Source: Oligoflexia bacterium
GTDB taxonomy: Bacteria > Bdellovibrionota > Bdellovibrionia > JABDDW01
Direction: 5' to 3'
Assembly (NCBI GenBank): GCA_034439615.1
Contig: JAWXAT010000031.1
Coordinates: 1 to 64,000 of the forward strand
DNA length: 64,000 bases
The notes under the pieces were generated by a model. The model ran no database searches. It was not told where the DNA came from and saw only the letters and a list, made by a program, of their open reading frames with translations. Positions 34,980 through 45,611 of this stretch are shown here, piece by piece. Position 1 is the stretch's first letter, and each line of letters begins with the position of its first letter. The translations under genes were made by a program, and so were the position numbers.

Positions 34980-36286
34980 ATATGCCTAGTGAAATTAAAC
35001 GTACCTATATCAACGATCTGTCGCAACATGTCGGTCAAACCGTAGAACTTCGCGGTTGGGTTTACAACAAACGTTCAAGCGGCAAAATCAAATTCCTATT
35101 ACTTCGTGATGGCACGGGCCTTTGTCAGTGTGTTTATTTTAAAGGCGAGTGTGAGGAAAGTTCATTTGTTGAATTTGAAAACCTCACCCAAGAATCCTGC
35201 GTTTATGTCACAGGCGTTGTTAAAGAAGAAAAACGTAGTCCTGGTGGTTTTGAACTTTCTGCTAGAACTTTACATATTCATTCAGGTGCTGTTGATTACC
35301 CCATCGGTCCAAAAGAACATGGCACTGATTTTTTAATGAACAACCGCCATCTTTGGTTGCGCTCAAATCAACAACACGCAGCTTTAAGAATTCGTGCTGA
35401 GATTGTAAAAGCCATTAGAGATTTTTTTGATGGCCGTGGATTTACCTTAGTTGATGCGCCGATTTTTACACCCAGCGCTTGCGAAGGAACATCAACACTT
35501 TTTGAAACAAAATATTTTGATGAAAAAGCTTATCTCAGTCAAAGCGGTCAACTCTACATGGAGGCCGGTGCTGCAGCTTTTGGCAAAGTTTATTGTTTTG
35601 GGCCAACCTTTCGAGCAGAAAAATCAAAAACACGCAGACATCTCATTGAATTTTGGATGGTAGAACCCGAAGTTGCCTTTAATGACCTTTATGACAACAT
35701 GGAACTTGCAGAACAATTTGTTGAGTACATTGTTCAACGTGTAATTAAAAACAAAGAAGCTGAGCTTAAAGTACTTGAGAGAAACACCGAGCAACTTGCA
35801 AAAGTGAAAGCTCCGTTTCCAAGACTTCACTATACAGAAGCTGCTGATATTATTTTAAAAGAAAATCCTGCCTTTATTAAGGGGGATGATTTTGGCGGAA
35901 CTGACGAAACAATCATTTCATCAAAGTTTGAAAAACCCGTTTTTGTTCACCATTATCCACAAGCCATCAAAGCATTTTACATGAAAGAAGATTCTAGCGA
36001 GCCCGGCTCAAGTATGAGTTGTGATCTTTTGGCAACGGAAGGCTACGGAGAAATCATTGGTGGTGGGCAAAGAGAAGATGATCTTAATAAACTCTTGAAA
36101 AAAATTGAAGAACATAAATTAAATGAAGAAGATTTTAACTGGTTTTTGGATTTACGTCGTTATGGCTCGTTTCCCCACGCTGGCTTCGGACTCGGTGTTG
36201 AAAGAACCGTTAGCTGGATTTGTGGACTCAGTCATGTTCGTGAAACAATACCTTTTCCACGACTCTATGGTCGCTTAAGACCATAA
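34976..36286 (+). CDS. asnS: Asparaginyl-tRNA synthetase
   Basis: 436 residues, class IIb. It charges tRNA-Asn with asparagine. An N-terminal OB-fold anticodon-binding domain ([16 protein letters not shown]) precedes the catalytic domain. Motif 2 is [17 protein letters not shown] and motif 3 is GFGLGVERT, with the AsnRS-type [18 protein letters not shown]. Start: GTG at 34976 overlapping the MLRK leader stop, or ATG at 34982. Four genes of a propionyl-CoA pathway follow on the same strand, 13 bases downstream, but are functionally unrelated. Confidence 0.95.
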   Translation: MNMPSEIKRTYINDLSQHVGQTVELRGWVYNKRSSGKIKFLLLRDGTGLCQCVYFKGECEESSFVEFENLTQESCVYVTGVVKEEKRSPGGFELSARTLHIHSGAVDYPIGPKEHGTDFLMNNRHLWLRSNQQHAALRIRAEIVKAIRDFFDGRGFTLVDAPIFTPSACEGTSTLFETKYFDEKAYLSQSGQLYMEAGAAAFGKVYCFGPTFRAEKSKTRRHLIEFWMVEPEVAFNDLYDNMELAEQFVEYIVQRVIKNKEAELKVLERNTEQLAKVKAPFPRLHYTEAADIILKENPAFIKGDDFGGTDETIISSKFEKPVFVHHYPQAIKAFYMKEDSSEPGSSMSCDLLATEGYGEIIGGGQREDDLNKLLKKIEEHKLNEEDFNWFLDLRRYGSFPHAGFGLGVERTVSWICGLSHVRETIPFPRLYGRLRP

Positions 36287-36299
36287 TAGGGGATCAATC

Positions 36300-37859
36300 A
36301 TGCCAGAAATGACAACCCACGAACGCTTACAAGATTTAGAAGCGCGCAACGATAAAGCCATGCTGGGCGGTGGTAAAGAACGTTTACAAAAACATAAAGA
36401 ATCAGGCCGGCTTTCTGCGCGCGAACGCTTAGAGATTCTTTTAGATCCACAATCGTTTGTTGAATTCGATAGATTTGTTACACATCGCTGTAGCGATTTT
36501 GGAATGAAAGATAAAAAAATTCCTGGTGATGGCGTTATCACTGGCTACGGTCGCATCAACGGAAAACTCGTTTATGTTTATAGCCAAGACTTCACAGTTT
36601 TTGGCGGAAGCTTAAGCGCAACTAATTCTCGAAAAATTTGCAAAATACTCACAATGGCAATGAAAAATGGCGCACCCATCATCGGTCTTAATGATTCCGG
36701 GGGTGCCCGCATTCAAGAGGGCGTTGAAAGTCTTGGCGGTTATGCTGATATATTTTTACGAAATACTTTAGCAAGTGGTGTGATCCCACAAATTTCTGCC
36801 ATCATGGGACCCTGCGCCGGTGGAGCCGTTTACAGCCCCGCGATCACTGATTTTATTTTCATGGTTAAAGACACAAGCTACATGTTTGTTACTGGGCCAG
36901 ATGTTATTAAAACTGTAACTCACGAAGAAGTGACGAAAAAAGATTTAGGCGGTGCACTCACGCACAGTTCAAAATCTGGTGTCGCTCACTTTGCTTGTGA
37001 AGATGACAAACATTGTCTTTTGATGATTAGAGAGCTTTTAAACTTTTTACCTTCAAACAATGTTGATGACCCACCTGTTTTACCCGCAAAAGATGCGCAA
37101 GATCGCTTAGAAGAAAAATTAAACTCACTTATTCCTGATAGCTCAAAAAAACCTTACGACATGAAAGATCTCATTAAGATTATCGTTGATGAAGGTTATT
37201 TTTTAGAAGTGCAGCAACATTACGCGCCCAATATTCTCATTGGCTTTTCAAGATTTAATGGTCGAAGTGTGGGCATTGTCGCAAATCAGCCGACACATCT
37301 TGCTGGTTGTCTCGACATTAAAGCCTCGGTAAAAGCTGCGCGCTTTGTTAGATTTTGTGACGCATTTAATATTCCACTTGTAACAATTGTAGATGTTCCT
37401 GGTTTTTTACCAGGAACAGAACAAGAATACGGCGGCATTATTAAACACGGCGCAAAACTTTTATATGCTTATGCTGAAGCAACTGTTCCAAAGATTACTC
37501 TCATCACTAGAAAAGCTTACGGTGGCGCTTATGACGTTATGTCTTCAAAACATCTTCGTGGTGATTTGAATTTGGCTTATCCAACGGCTGAAATCGCAGT
37601 TATGGGTCCTGATGGTGCTGTTAGTATTATTTTTAGAGAGCAAATTCTAAAATCTGGCGGCGATCAAAAAATAAAAGATCAACTCACCGAAGATTATAGA
37701 TCTACATTTGCTAATCCGTATAAAGCAGCAGAGCTTGGTTATATCGATGAGGTCATTGAACCCTCACAAACACGCCGACGAATTATTGACGGCCTTGAGA
37801 GTTTAAAAAACAAGCGCGACTCAAACCCACCCCGTAAGCACGGGAATATTCCACTCTAA
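36300..37859 (+). CDS. pccB: Acyl-CoA (propionyl-CoA) carboxylase, carboxyltransferase subunit
   Basis: 519 residues, the beta-type carboxyltransferase of acyl-CoA carboxylases. It moves carboxyl from carboxybiotin to propionyl-CoA, giving methylmalonyl-CoA. Markers are [16 protein letters not shown], the acyl-CoA oxyanion loops [18 protein letters not shown] and [13 protein letters not shown], and [21 protein letters not shown] in the biotin-side half. The following biotin carboxylase, carrier and methylmalonyl-CoA mutase genes support propionyl-CoA as substrate over acetyl-CoA. GGGG ribosome-binding site. Confidence 0.92.
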   Translation: MPEMTTHERLQDLEARNDKAMLGGGKERLQKHKESGRLSARERLEILLDPQSFVEFDRFVTHRCSDFGMKDKKIPGDGVITGYGRINGKLVYVYSQDFTVFGGSLSATNSRKICKILTMAMKNGAPIIGLNDSGGARIQEGVESLGGYADIFLRNTLASGVIPQISAIMGPCAGGAVYSPAITDFIFMVKDTSYMFVTGPDVIKTVTHEEVTKKDLGGALTHSSKSGVAHFACEDDKHCLLMIRELLNFLPSNNVDDPPVLPAKDAQDRLEEKLNSLIPDSSKKPYDMKDLIKIIVDEGYFLEVQQHYAPNILIGFSRFNGRSVGIVANQPTHLAGCLDIKASVKAARFVRFCDAFNIPLVTIVDVPGFLPGTEQEYGGIIKHGAKLLYAYAEATVPKITLITRKAYGGAYDVMSSKHLRGDLNLAYPTAEIAVMGPDGAVSIIFREQILKSGGDQKIKDQLTEDYRSTFANPYKAAELGYIDEVIEPSQTRRRIIDGLESLKNKRDSNPPRKHGNIPL

Positions 37860-37873
37860 GGGAGGCTAGGAAA

Positions 37874-39364
37874 ATGTTTAAAAAAATTCTAATAGCCAAC
37901 CGAGGTGAAATAGCAATTCGAGTACACCGCGCGTGTAAAGAGTTGGGAATCAAAACTGTAGCGGTATTTAGCGAAGCTGATCGTAATAGTTTACATGTGC
38001 TTTTGGCTGACGAAGCTTACTGCATTGGCCCAGCACCGAGTCGTGAAAGTTATCTTAATATTCCAAAAATTATTGATGTGGCTAAAAAATCTGGCGCCCA
38101 AGCGATTCACCCTGGATATGGATTTTTATCTGAGAATGAAGACTTCGCTGAAGCCTGTACAAAATCTGACATTGTTTTTATTGGCCCCACACCCCACGCG
38201 ATTAGTAGCATGGGTGATAAAATTTCTGCCCGCAATCTTATGGAAAAAGCCGGGGTTCCGATTGTACCCGGAACAAAAGGAGCGGTAACTGACCCCGTTG
38301 AGATTAGAGAGTTTGCTAAAAAAGTAGGCTTTCCTGTTTTGATTAAAGCCGCAGCAGGTGGTGGTGGAAAAGGAATGCGCCTTGTTCACACAGAAGCAGA
38401 ACTAGAGAGCGCTGTTAGAGGTGCCAAATCTGAGGCTCTCAATTATTTTGGTGATGAGAGCGTATATATTGAGAAATATATTACCAACCCTAAACATATT
38501 GAAATTCAAGTTTTCGGCGATAATCACGGCAACGTTGTTCATCTTTTTGAACGAGAGTGTTCCATTCAACGAAGACATCAAAAAGTTATTGAAGAATCCC
38601 CCTCGCCAGCGTTGAATCCAAAAACGCGAGCCGCAATGGGTGAAATCGCAGTGCGCGCAGCAAAATCAGTTAATTACACAGGCGCTGGTACAATCGAATT
38701 TATTTTTGATATTGATTCAGGAGCATTTTATTTTCTTGAAATGAACACACGTCTTCAAGTTGAGCATCCGGTTACTGAACTTGTGACAGGCGTAGACCTT
38801 GTTCAAGAACAAATTCTCGTAGCCTTTGGCAATAAGCTTACTTTTAAACAAGAAGATCTCTCTCAAAGAGGATGGGCTATAGAAGCTCGAATTTGCGCAG
38901 AAGATCCGATCACCTTTATGCCAAGCCCAGGGAAAATTGTCAGATGCCGACATCCTCAAGGGCCTTTCACACGAATTGATAGCTATGTTTACCCTGGCTA
39001 TGAAGTTCCCATGCATTATGATCCATTGATTGCAAAACTAAGTACTTGGGGGCCAGATCGTAGCACCGCAATTGCTAGATGCTTGAGAGCACTGGAAGAA
39101 TTTATTCTCACAGGAATAAAAACAAACATTCCTTTGCACAAAAGAATTCTACAGCATGAGAAATTTCTCAAAGGTGATTTTTCAACTCACTTTATTGAAA
39201 AAGACTTTGATGGTTTTGATAAACTATTCACAACAATCGATGATCGCGTTTACTTAATTACCGCCGCAATTGAAGCGTTTAATGAACACAAGAGCCAGGG
39301 CGTTTGGGATCTCAATCTTGTCAGCCACTGGAAACGCTATGGTCGAAAAATGTCTTTGAGGTAA
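37874..39364 (+). CDS. Biotin carboxylase subunit of acyl-CoA carboxylase
   Basis: 496 residues, ATP-grasp biotin carboxylase (AccC/PccA N-terminal part). It carboxylates biotin with bicarbonate and ATP. Features are KKILIANRGEIAIRV, AIHPGYGFLSEN, the ATP-lid loop KAAAGGGGKGMR, catalytic HLFERECSIQRRHQK and EMNTRLQVEHPVTE. Unlike PccA-type alpha subunits, it ends after the BC domain and a short tail; the biotin carrier is the next gene. GGAGG ribosome-binding site, 14 bases after pccB. Confidence 0.93.
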   Translation: MFKKILIANRGEIAIRVHRACKELGIKTVAVFSEADRNSLHVLLADEAYCIGPAPSRESYLNIPKIIDVAKKSGAQAIHPGYGFLSENEDFAEACTKSDIVFIGPTPHAISSMGDKISARNLMEKAGVPIVPGTKGAVTDPVEIREFAKKVGFPVLIKAAAGGGGKGMRLVHTEAELESAVRGAKSEALNYFGDESVYIEKYITNPKHIEIQVFGDNHGNVVHLFERECSIQRRHQKVIEESPSPALNPKTRAAMGEIAVRAAKSVNYTGAGTIEFIFDIDSGAFYFLEMNTRLQVEHPVTELVTGVDLVQEQILVAFGNKLTFKQEDLSQRGWAIEARICAEDPITFMPSPGKIVRCRHPQGPFTRIDSYVYPGYEVPMHYDPLIAKLSTWGPDRSTAIARCLRALEEFILTGIKTNIPLHKRILQHEKFLKGDFSTHFIEKDFDGFDKLFTTIDDRVYLITAAIEAFNEHKSQGVWDLNLVSHWKRYGRKMSLR

Positions 39365-39367
39365 GAA

Positions 39368-39895
39368 ATGTATTTTGAAGCAGAGATTAAAAGAAAAAAA
39401 TACAAGGTTGAGGTTAAAGAAACCAAAACCCATTGGCAGGTAAATGTTCAACAAGTTGGGGAACAACCCGAGCTTATTGAAATTTCAAAAGTTGATTATA
39501 CAAAATTTGATGATGCCATTTCTTTTTTATTCGGCGGCAAATCATACATGCTTGATCTTGTTCCCACCAAAGAAGGGTGCACGATCTTTACCGGAAATAG
39601 TTATCGCAATGTCACTATCCACAATGACGAAAGTCTTTTGCATGAATCTTTGAAAGGTTCAGGTGGAATGGGAAGTTCAGACCAACTTGCAGCTGGTATG
39701 CCCGGTAAAATTGCTAAGATTTTTGTCAAAACAGGGCAAAGACTAGTTGCGGGTGCTCCAATTTTAATTATGGAAGCTATGAAAATGGAAAATGAAATGC
39801 GCGCCTCACATGACTGCGTAGTTAAAAATGTGCATATCGCCGAAGGCGCCTCCGTAGACACAGGGGCTGTTCTTGTCTCCTTTGAAACCAACTGA
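39368..39895 (+). CDS. Biotin carboxyl carrier protein of the acyl-CoA carboxylase
   Basis: 175 residues. The C-terminal half is a biotinyl domain with the modified Lys in [11 protein letters not shown] and the hairpin [15 protein letters not shown]. The first 95 residues resemble the BT linker domain of PccA-type subunits that docks on the carboxyltransferase. So this organism has a split alpha subunit. It begins four bases after the biotin carboxylase stop. The mutase TTG start lies 23 bases inside its 3' end. Confidence 0.9.
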   Translation: MYFEAEIKRKKYKVEVKETKTHWQVNVQQVGEQPELIEISKVDYTKFDDAISFLFGGKSYMLDLVPTKEGCTIFTGNSYRNVTIHNDESLLHESLKGSGGMGSSDQLAAGMPGKIAKIFVKTGQRLVAGAPILIMEAMKMENEMRASHDCVVKNVHIAEGASVDTGAVLVSFETN

Positions 39896-41450
39896 ATTTT
39901 TTTTTAGTCCTAAAGATTCCATAACACATGAAGATTATGGAAAGTTTTTGGGCGCACCCGGCGAATTTCCATACACGCGGGGAATTCAAAAAGACATGTA
40001 TCGCGGAAGACTCTGGACCATGCGGCAATACGCTGGTTTTGGTACCGCTGAAGAAAGTAACAAGCGTTATAAATTATTATTAAAAAAAGGCCAAACTGGT
40101 TTAAGTGTGGCTTTTGATCTCCCCACTCAAATGGGTTATGACTCTGACGACGTTATGGCAAAAGGTGAAGTCGGCAAAGTAGGGGTGGCCATTTCTTCTC
40201 TTGAAGACATGGAGATTTTACTTAAAGACATCCCGCTAGATAAAGTTTCAACAAGCATGACCATAAACGCAACTGCCGGAATTTTACTGGCCCTTTATAT
40301 TTGCGTAGCTAAAAAACAAAATGTTTCGCTCAAAGATATTAAAGGCACCATACAAAATGATTTACTCAAAGAATATATAGCGCGGGGCACGTATATTTAT
40401 CCTCCGCGCCCCAGCATGAGAATCATCACCGATATTTTTTCATATTGTAAGGACAACGTTCCTCAGTGGAATACCGTGAGCATTAGTGGCTATCATATTC
40501 GTGAGGCTGGCTCTACTGCAATTCAAGAAGTTGCTTTTACTTTAGCAAATGGCATTACTTACGTTCAAGCAGCCCTAGATGCCGGGCTTGATGTAGATGA
40601 TTTTGCTTCTCGATTGAGTTTCTTTTTTAATGTGCATAATAACTTCTTTGAAGAAGTTGCAAAATTTAGAGCGGCCCGAAGGCTTTGGGCAGAAATTATG
40701 CGCGATCGCTTTAAAGCAAAAAATCCAAAAAGCTGGCTCCTTCGTTTTCACTCTCAAACTGCAGGAGTCACTCTTACTGCCCAGCAACCTGAAAACAATG
40801 TCGTACGCGTAACCCTTCAAGCCTTGGCAGCAGTTTTAGGCGGAACTCAAAGTCTTCACACAAACTCGAAAGATGAAGCCCTGGGTTTACCAACTGAAGA
40901 GGCCGTAACACTAGCACTTCGCACACAACAAATAATTGCCAACGAATCAGGTGCACCTAATATCGTAGACCCACTTGGTGGGAGTTATTATATTGAAAAT
41001 CTCACCTCTAAAATTGAAGCCGGTGCTAAAGATTATATTAAACGTATCGAAGATTCGGGCGGTGTTATTCGCTGTATTGAAACTGGATTTATCCAAAAAG
41101 AAATTCAAAACGCCAGTTATGAATTTCAACGTCACGTAGAAAAAGGCGAAGAAATCATTGTCGGGGTTAATGCCTACGTGGATGAGAAAAACACTACGAA
41201 AAAATTAAAAATACTAAGCGTGCCGCCAGCACTTGAGAAAAAACAAGTTGCTAGGCTAAAAAAGTACAAAACCTCTCGCAATCAAAAAAATGTTAAGGTT
41301 TCGTTAGAACACATTCTCAACGCTGCAAAAACAAATGACAATCTGATACCTTTATTTGTAAAGGCCCTAGAGAATAAAGTTACATTGGGTGAAATTAGCC
41401 ACACACTTCGTCAAGTTTTTGGAGTTCATAAAGAAAATGTTGTCGTTTAA
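39873..41450 (+). CDS. Methylmalonyl-CoA mutase large subunit, no B12-binding domain
   Basis: 525 residues covering only the catalytic barrel of the mutase family. It converts methylmalonyl-CoA to succinyl-CoA. Diagnostic segments are [13 protein letters not shown] (Tyr as in MCM, where isobutyryl-CoA mutase has Phe), [35 protein letters not shown] (Arg as in MCM) and [11 protein letters not shown]. The C-terminal cobalamin domain (DxHxxG) is missing, so a separate small subunit must be encoded elsewhere. Start TTG at 39873, behind AGGGG and overlapping the carrier gene. Confidence 0.88.
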   Translation: MSPLKPTEFFFSPKDSITHEDYGKFLGAPGEFPYTRGIQKDMYRGRLWTMRQYAGFGTAEESNKRYKLLLKKGQTGLSVAFDLPTQMGYDSDDVMAKGEVGKVGVAISSLEDMEILLKDIPLDKVSTSMTINATAGILLALYICVAKKQNVSLKDIKGTIQNDLLKEYIARGTYIYPPRPSMRIITDIFSYCKDNVPQWNTVSISGYHIREAGSTAIQEVAFTLANGITYVQAALDAGLDVDDFASRLSFFFNVHNNFFEEVAKFRAARRLWAEIMRDRFKAKNPKSWLLRFHSQTAGVTLTAQQPENNVVRVTLQALAAVLGGTQSLHTNSKDEALGLPTEEAVTLALRTQQIIANESGAPNIVDPLGGSYYIENLTSKIEAGAKDYIKRIEDSGGVIRCIETGFIQKEIQNASYEFQRHVEKGEEIIVGVNAYVDEKNTTKKLKILSVPPALEKKQVARLKKYKTSRNQKNVKVSLEHILNAAKTNDNLIPLFVKALENKVTLGEISHTLRQVFGVHKENVVV

Positions 41451-42669
41451 AAATTCTTTTCTTTTAACTCTGGTTTTAATAGTCGTAATCACTACTAGTG
41501 TTAACGCCAACACCAAAGCACTTAACCCGACAGTTATCCCCAATTACACACAAACTAAAAATTTAACAACTTGGAGAGCTAAACTTGCGACATACAATGT
41601 TTGGGGTTTAATGCTCTTTAGTAAGTTTAAAAACGATAGAATGCCAAAAATTGGTGAGGCACTCAGAGAACAAGATCTTGACTATGCATTGTTACAGGAA
41701 GCCTGGACAACACGAAGTCGCCAAGAAATTTATAGTTCAGCTGGCCTACCATTTATCACGTACTCAGATGTGAATAACACGGTTGGTTCAGGTTTATTTT
41801 CACTTTCAAAGCATCCCTATAAACGCCACACCTTTATGCCCTTCACCTTAAACGGTGGATTTGGTCGTCTGTGGGAGGGCGAAGTATTTGCCGGCAAGGG
41901 TGTTTCGATGGCGACACTTGATATTAATGGCCTACCCATTTCATTTTTTAATCTACATACAGTGGCTCGACACGGATTAACCGCCACTGACGCAATTGAA
42001 GATCGCTACACACCAGAACGCTTAGCTCAACTTTTTGAAATATTTCAGCATATTGTTGAAAACGTAGATTCAGACGCATTTGTTGTCGCTGGTGATTTTA
42101 ACATGCGCTGGTTTCATACCGAATATAAATTCTGGAAAACCTTAACCTCACTCAGCGGCAACACACTAGAAGAATTCGATAAGACCACTTGCACTTCATG
42201 TAAAGACAATATGTTTAATATTAACCCCAGTGGTCAGGTGGACTATGTTTTTGTTTCTCCGAAATTAAAAATTATTGAAAACAAACTTTCTTATACAGAG
42301 CGTTTTGTAAATAAACTTGGGGTCTCATTAAATCTCTCAGATCATTACGGTTGGGTTTCAAAAATTGCAATGAATTCATCTAAGAATGAATTTAACAGTG
42401 TAGTCGCAAAACAAAACACAATGGATGCGCTCAACTTTCTTGAACTCAGGCTTTATAGATATTTAAATAAAAAGGGCTCATTAGATGACGAAGATTTTCC
42501 TGACCCCTTTAATGGCATACAAGACAGAATATGCATTAGCTGTCGCGTGCGTGATTGCATTCGCAAAGTAAATATTTATCAAAAAGTGCTCACTCCAGAC
42601 GCACAACTCACAGTTAACCAAAAAGCACTTAAATTACGCTTGGAATCTTATTTTAAACTCTTCGATTAA
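41437..42669 (+). CDS. Secreted sphingomyelinase-like phosphohydrolase
   Basis: 410 residues from the ATG at 41437, which gives a signal peptide ending SVNA; it overlaps the mutase 3' end by 14 bases. The fold is the endonuclease/exonuclease/phosphatase (DNase I-like) superfamily, with ATYNVWGL, metal-binding Glu in [17 protein letters not shown] and catalytic LSDHYGW. Secretion and the NLHTVARHG segment favour a neutral sphingomyelinase or phospholipase C acting on foreign lipids over a nuclease. A Cys-rich C-terminal tail (CISCRVRDC) is specific to this protein. Confidence 0.8.
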   Translation: MLSFKNSFLLTLVLIVVITTSVNANTKALNPTVIPNYTQTKNLTTWRAKLATYNVWGLMLFSKFKNDRMPKIGEALREQDLDYALLQEAWTTRSRQEIYSSAGLPFITYSDVNNTVGSGLFSLSKHPYKRHTFMPFTLNGGFGRLWEGEVFAGKGVSMATLDINGLPISFFNLHTVARHGLTATDAIEDRYTPERLAQLFEIFQHIVENVDSDAFVVAGDFNMRWFHTEYKFWKTLTSLSGNTLEEFDKTTCTSCKDNMFNINPSGQVDYVFVSPKLKIIENKLSYTERFVNKLGVSLNLSDHYGWVSKIAMNSSKNEFNSVVAKQNTMDALNFLELRLYRYLNKKGSLDDEDFPDPFNGIQDRICISCRVRDCIRKVNIYQKVLTPDAQLTVNQKALKLRLESYFKLFD

Positions 42670-42720
42670 TCGTTTTTCGTCTAACAAATATACAGCTCAA
42701 AAATATATATCCAACACACT

Positions 42721-42749
42721 TTGACCTTCTGTTCGATGATCTGTAAAAT
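42721..42749 (+). promoter_or_regulatory. Sigma-70 promoter of the vWA lipoprotein gene
   Basis: TTGACC at 42721-42726, an exact 17-base spacer and TAAAAT at 42744-42749 place the transcription start near 42756, about 17 bases before the ATG at 42773. The short leader contains only the GGGGGAG ribosome-binding site. Confidence 0.75.
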
Positions 42750-42772
42750 CAAACAATGGAGTGGGGGAGTAT

Positions 42773-43897
42773 ATGAACACCACATCAATATCAATGTGTT
42801 TGTTTTTAATGCTTACATTAAGTGCTTGTGGGCCAGGTAGTCCTAGTTTTAGCATAATGCCCACCAATCAAGTTTTTAAACAAGCACCTGGTTTTTTTAA
42901 TAATCAACTCGATATTCTTTTTGTAATTGATAGCTCGGGCTCTATGGGTGAGGAGCAAGTAAACCTTGCAAGTAATTTTTCAGCTTTTATTAACGACTTT
43001 CAAACGAAGGGTTATGATTTTAAAATTGCGGTGATTGGTACTGACGCTTACCTAGCCAATTCACAATTAAGTGGTTATAACTCAGCAAATTCTTCAGTTG
43101 CAAAATTTCGTGATCGCGCCATTAAAACTTCAAGTGGCGTTTATCAAGCAATCAGTAATGATAGTATCTGCGGAAACCCCGCCGCACCATTTACAAATGT
43201 TTTTGTAATCACCCCATCAACGCCAAATCTAAGTAGTGTTTTTTCAATAAATGCAAAACAATGTATTCGCGGCAATGGTGATGAAAGAGCATTTTCAAGC
43301 TTTATGACAGCCCTTAATAGTCCATTAAACGCAGGGTTTTTAAGACCACAGTCTTTTTTAGCCGTAATTATTGTTTCAGATGAAGATGATTTTAGCGGTT
43401 ATAATCGACCAGCCGAACCAGGCGGAGACAATCCACATGATTATTCACACCCAGATATTGATCCAGTAAATAACTATGTAACTCAACTCGATACACTGAC
43501 TAATTCAACATCAAGCTTTAAGCGCTATAACGTTTCAAATATTTCAAGACTTGATGAGAATTGTGGAGGTCATCGAGAAATTCAGTATCCGAGCCGCTAC
43601 ATGCAGCTAAGCACATTAACAAATGGAATTTCTGGAAGCATTTGTGATCCAAATTTTTCAACATCTCTAAATCTCATACAAAAAAATATCGCAGAACTTA
43701 GCACACAGTTTTATCTTGATCGCACACCTCAGGTAGACACCATCGTGGTCACTGTAAATGGAGTTAAGATTGCTCAAGATCCAGTAAATGGCTGGACTCA
43801 TAATGCAACTATTAACTCAATAGTTTTTCACGGGGCTTCAATACCCCCACAAGGCGCAGCGATTTCAATTTCATTTGTTCCGGCAACTGTTAAGTAG
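42773..43897 (+). CDS. Lipoprotein with von Willebrand factor A domain
   Basis: 374 residues from the ATG at 42773 (GGGGGAG site; an in-frame GTG at 42761 overlaps that site). The leader ends LTLSAC-GPG, a lipobox. A vWA domain follows with an intact MIDAS start, FVIDSSGSMGEEQ, and SDEDDF later, so metal-dependent binding of another protein is expected. Cys residues (SICGN, KQCIRG, ENCGGH, SICDP) suggest disulfides. The C-terminal about 60 residues resemble a small beta-domain. The partner is unknown; it is probably outer-membrane located. Convergent with tatC, overlapping by 8 bases. Confidence 0.8.
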   Translation: MNTTSISMCLFLMLTLSACGPGSPSFSIMPTNQVFKQAPGFFNNQLDILFVIDSSGSMGEEQVNLASNFSAFINDFQTKGYDFKIAVIGTDAYLANSQLSGYNSANSSVAKFRDRAIKTSSGVYQAISNDSICGNPAAPFTNVFVITPSTPNLSSVFSINAKQCIRGNGDERAFSSFMTALNSPLNAGFLRPQSFLAVIIVSDEDDFSGYNRPAEPGGDNPHDYSHPDIDPVNNYVTQLDTLTNSTSSFKRYNVSNISRLDENCGGHREIQYPSRYMQLSTLTNGISGSICDPNFSTSLNLIQKNIAELSTQFYLDRTPQVDTIVVTVNGVKIAQDPVNGWTHNATINSIVFHGASIPPQGAAISISFVPATVK

Positions 43898-44639
43898 TTT
43901 TTCTAGTTAAAACTCGAACAAGAACCACACTGATTTCATAAAGAATCACTAGCGGAATTAAAAGTGCGAGCATACTCAGCGCATCGGGTGGTGTTACAAC
44001 CGCAGAAATTACGGCCAACACAACAATGGCATAACGTCTGTTTTTGATTAAGAATTGATGATCAATAACACCCATGATACCTAAAAATACAAGAATCACA
44101 GGAAGTTCAAAAGTAATACCGAAGGCTAAGAAAAATTTTAGAATAAAATCTATATATTCACTAATGGTGATCATCGGCGTATCGGTTGTGCCACCAAAGC
44201 CTAATAAAAATTTAAAAGCGAAAGGTAAAACCACATAATAGGCAAATGCAGATCCACCTACAAAAAGTGAAATTCCTGAGAATACAAAACCTGCTGCATA
44301 TTTTTTTTCTTTTAAATAAAGACCTGGAGCAATAAATTTCCAAATTTGATAAAGCCAAAGTGGACTTGTTAAAATCACACCCGCTAAAAAGCTCACCTTC
44401 ATATGCGCCATAAATTTTTCAAACGGACCCGTAAAATGCAAACCCTTATCAGCCGCTGGCAGGTACGGAACAATTGGGTCACGCAAAAAATTAAAAATGT
44501 ACTCACTAAATCCGTAGCAAAGAGCAAAGCCGCCCAGAAGAATATATGCCGTTGTAATAAGCCTCACGCGCAGATCAGAGAGATGTTCGGCAATTGTCAT
44601 AACTTGAGACTGAGTTTGTGGCCCCTCACTATCAATCAT
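43890..44639 (-). CDS. tatC: Sec-independent translocase TatC
   Basis: 249 residues, six transmembrane segments. It recognises twin-arginine signal peptides at the inner membrane. Family markers are EHLSDLRVRLI near the N-terminus, SPLWLYQIWKFIAPGLY, FGITFELPVILVFLG and VISAVVTPPDALSM. The ATG overlaps the tatA stop by four bases. No separate tatB lies beside it. Confidence 0.96.
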   Translation of the reverse strand: MIDSEGPQTQSQVMTIAEHLSDLRVRLITTAYILLGGFALCYGFSEYIFNFLRDPIVPYLPAADKGLHFTGPFEKFMAHMKVSFLAGVILTSPLWLYQIWKFIAPGLYLKEKKYAAGFVFSGISLFVGGSAFAYYVVLPFAFKFLLGFGGTTDTPMITISEYIDFILKFFLAFGITFELPVILVFLGIMGVIDHQFLIKNRRYAIVVLAVISAVVTPPDALSMLALLIPLVILYEISVVLVRVLTRKTT

Positions 44640-44875
44640 GTGGAGCTCTTATTTTTATCATCTGTTTTTGTTAACTCATTGCTTGTTTTTTTATTTTTAA
44701 TTTCATCATCTACAACATTGCTTGTCATAGAAACTGTAACGTCTGACATGGCTTTTTTTAATTCACCAATTGTTCGCCCCAAAACTTTTGCAAGTTGTGG
44801 CAATTGCTTTGGACCAATGAAAATTAACGCTATGGCCGCCAAGAGCAGCATTTCGCTAAATCCGAGATTAAACAT
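44636..44875 (-). CDS. tatA: Twin-arginine translocase TatA/TatB-type subunit
   Basis: 79 residues. An N-terminal membrane helix (GFSEMLLLAAIALIFIGPKQ) with the conserved FGPKxLP-like hinge IGPKQLPQLAK is followed by an amphipathic helix and a Lys/Asp-rich tail. It forms the pore-like part of the Tat system with TatC. Glu in SEML at position 8 leans towards TatB rather than TatA, so it may serve both roles. GGAGA ribosome-binding site. Confidence 0.9.
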   Translation of the reverse strand: MFNLGFSEMLLLAAIALIFIGPKQLPQLAKVLGRTIGELKKAMSDVTVSMTSNVVDDEIKNKKTSNELTKTDDKNKSST

Positions 44876-44892
44876 TAAAGAATCTCTCCTAT

Positions 44893-45516
44893 TTAATTTT
44901 TTGAATTGCGCTCAGTAGATTGTCCGAAAGGAACAGTCGTGGGGAGTCCCTTTTCTTGCAACTGCTTACGCGCAAGCTCACTCCCCGTTCGAACATAGAC
45001 TTCATAAAGTCGCAAGAGATTTTGATTGTTTTGAACAAATACCTCTTGGCTTACCTCTGTGAGTACATTTACAAAACCTGAAAATTTATTATGTAGTTCA
45101 CCGTAGAGCTCTTGAAATGAATCTTCTTTAATTGCCCCCGAGAGACTTCGATAGGCGATTGCTCCCATTTCACGATAATAATCTAAATCAATAACCTTGC
45201 GATTAAGTGAATCTGCAAAAAACCCGCTGATATAGAGTGAAGTATCGCCAAGTTTTTTAAGTATTTTTACCTTTGCACTATCATCTAATTCTGAAGATTG
45301 CGCTTTCAAAAGTAGAACCGCCAAAGGCTCAGTGTCATTTGTATTTTCGTGAGTTTTATCAAATAGATTTGTAGTGATCATGTATCGAGCAAGCAGGTCT
45401 ACAATGTAGTATTCTGCCACTTTTGACGCTTCAAAGCCTTGATGTGACATCGCCTCTGTCACACGTTCTTGAAAGTATTCCGAAGGTGCCGTGCACAAGG
45501 AAATCTTATTGGTCAT
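44893..45516 (-). CDS. Conserved-looking cytoplasmic helical protein, function unknown
   Basis: 207 residues from the ATG at 45516, directly after GGGGAAGG. No signal peptide or membrane segment is present and the sequence is rich in helix formers (YYIVDLLARYM, ISGFFADSLNRKVIDLDYYREMGAIAY). No known family can be named. It is the first gene of an operon with tatA and tatC, 17 bases before tatA, and could be a Tat-related chaperone or just a neighbour. The operon has an extended -10 promoter upstream. Confidence 0.6.
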   Translation of the reverse strand: MTNKISLCTAPSEYFQERVTEAMSHQGFEASKVAEYYIVDLLARYMITTNLFDKTHENTNDTEPLAVLLLKAQSSELDDSAKVKILKKLGDTSLYISGFFADSLNRKVIDLDYYREMGAIAYRSLSGAIKEDSFQELYGELHNKFSGFVNVLTEVSQEVFVQNNQNLLRLYEVYVRTGSELARKQLQEKGLPTTVPFGQSTERNSKN

Positions 45517-45534
45517 GCCTTCCCCTCTACCTCT

Positions 45535-45543
45535 ATTATACCA
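45535..45543 (-). promoter_or_regulatory. Extended -10 promoter of the 207-residue protein-tat operon
   Basis: Minus strand TGGTATAAT: a perfect TATAAT with the TGn extension, and no good -35 box. The -10 box lies 18 bases before the ATG at 45516, so the leader is very short (about 12 bases). Confidence 0.5.
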
Positions 45544-45611
45544 AGGGTTAAGGAGTAAAGTAAGCACCTTATATAGCTGAAAGCACTAGCCTTTTGTCTA
45601 AATTTTAATAC

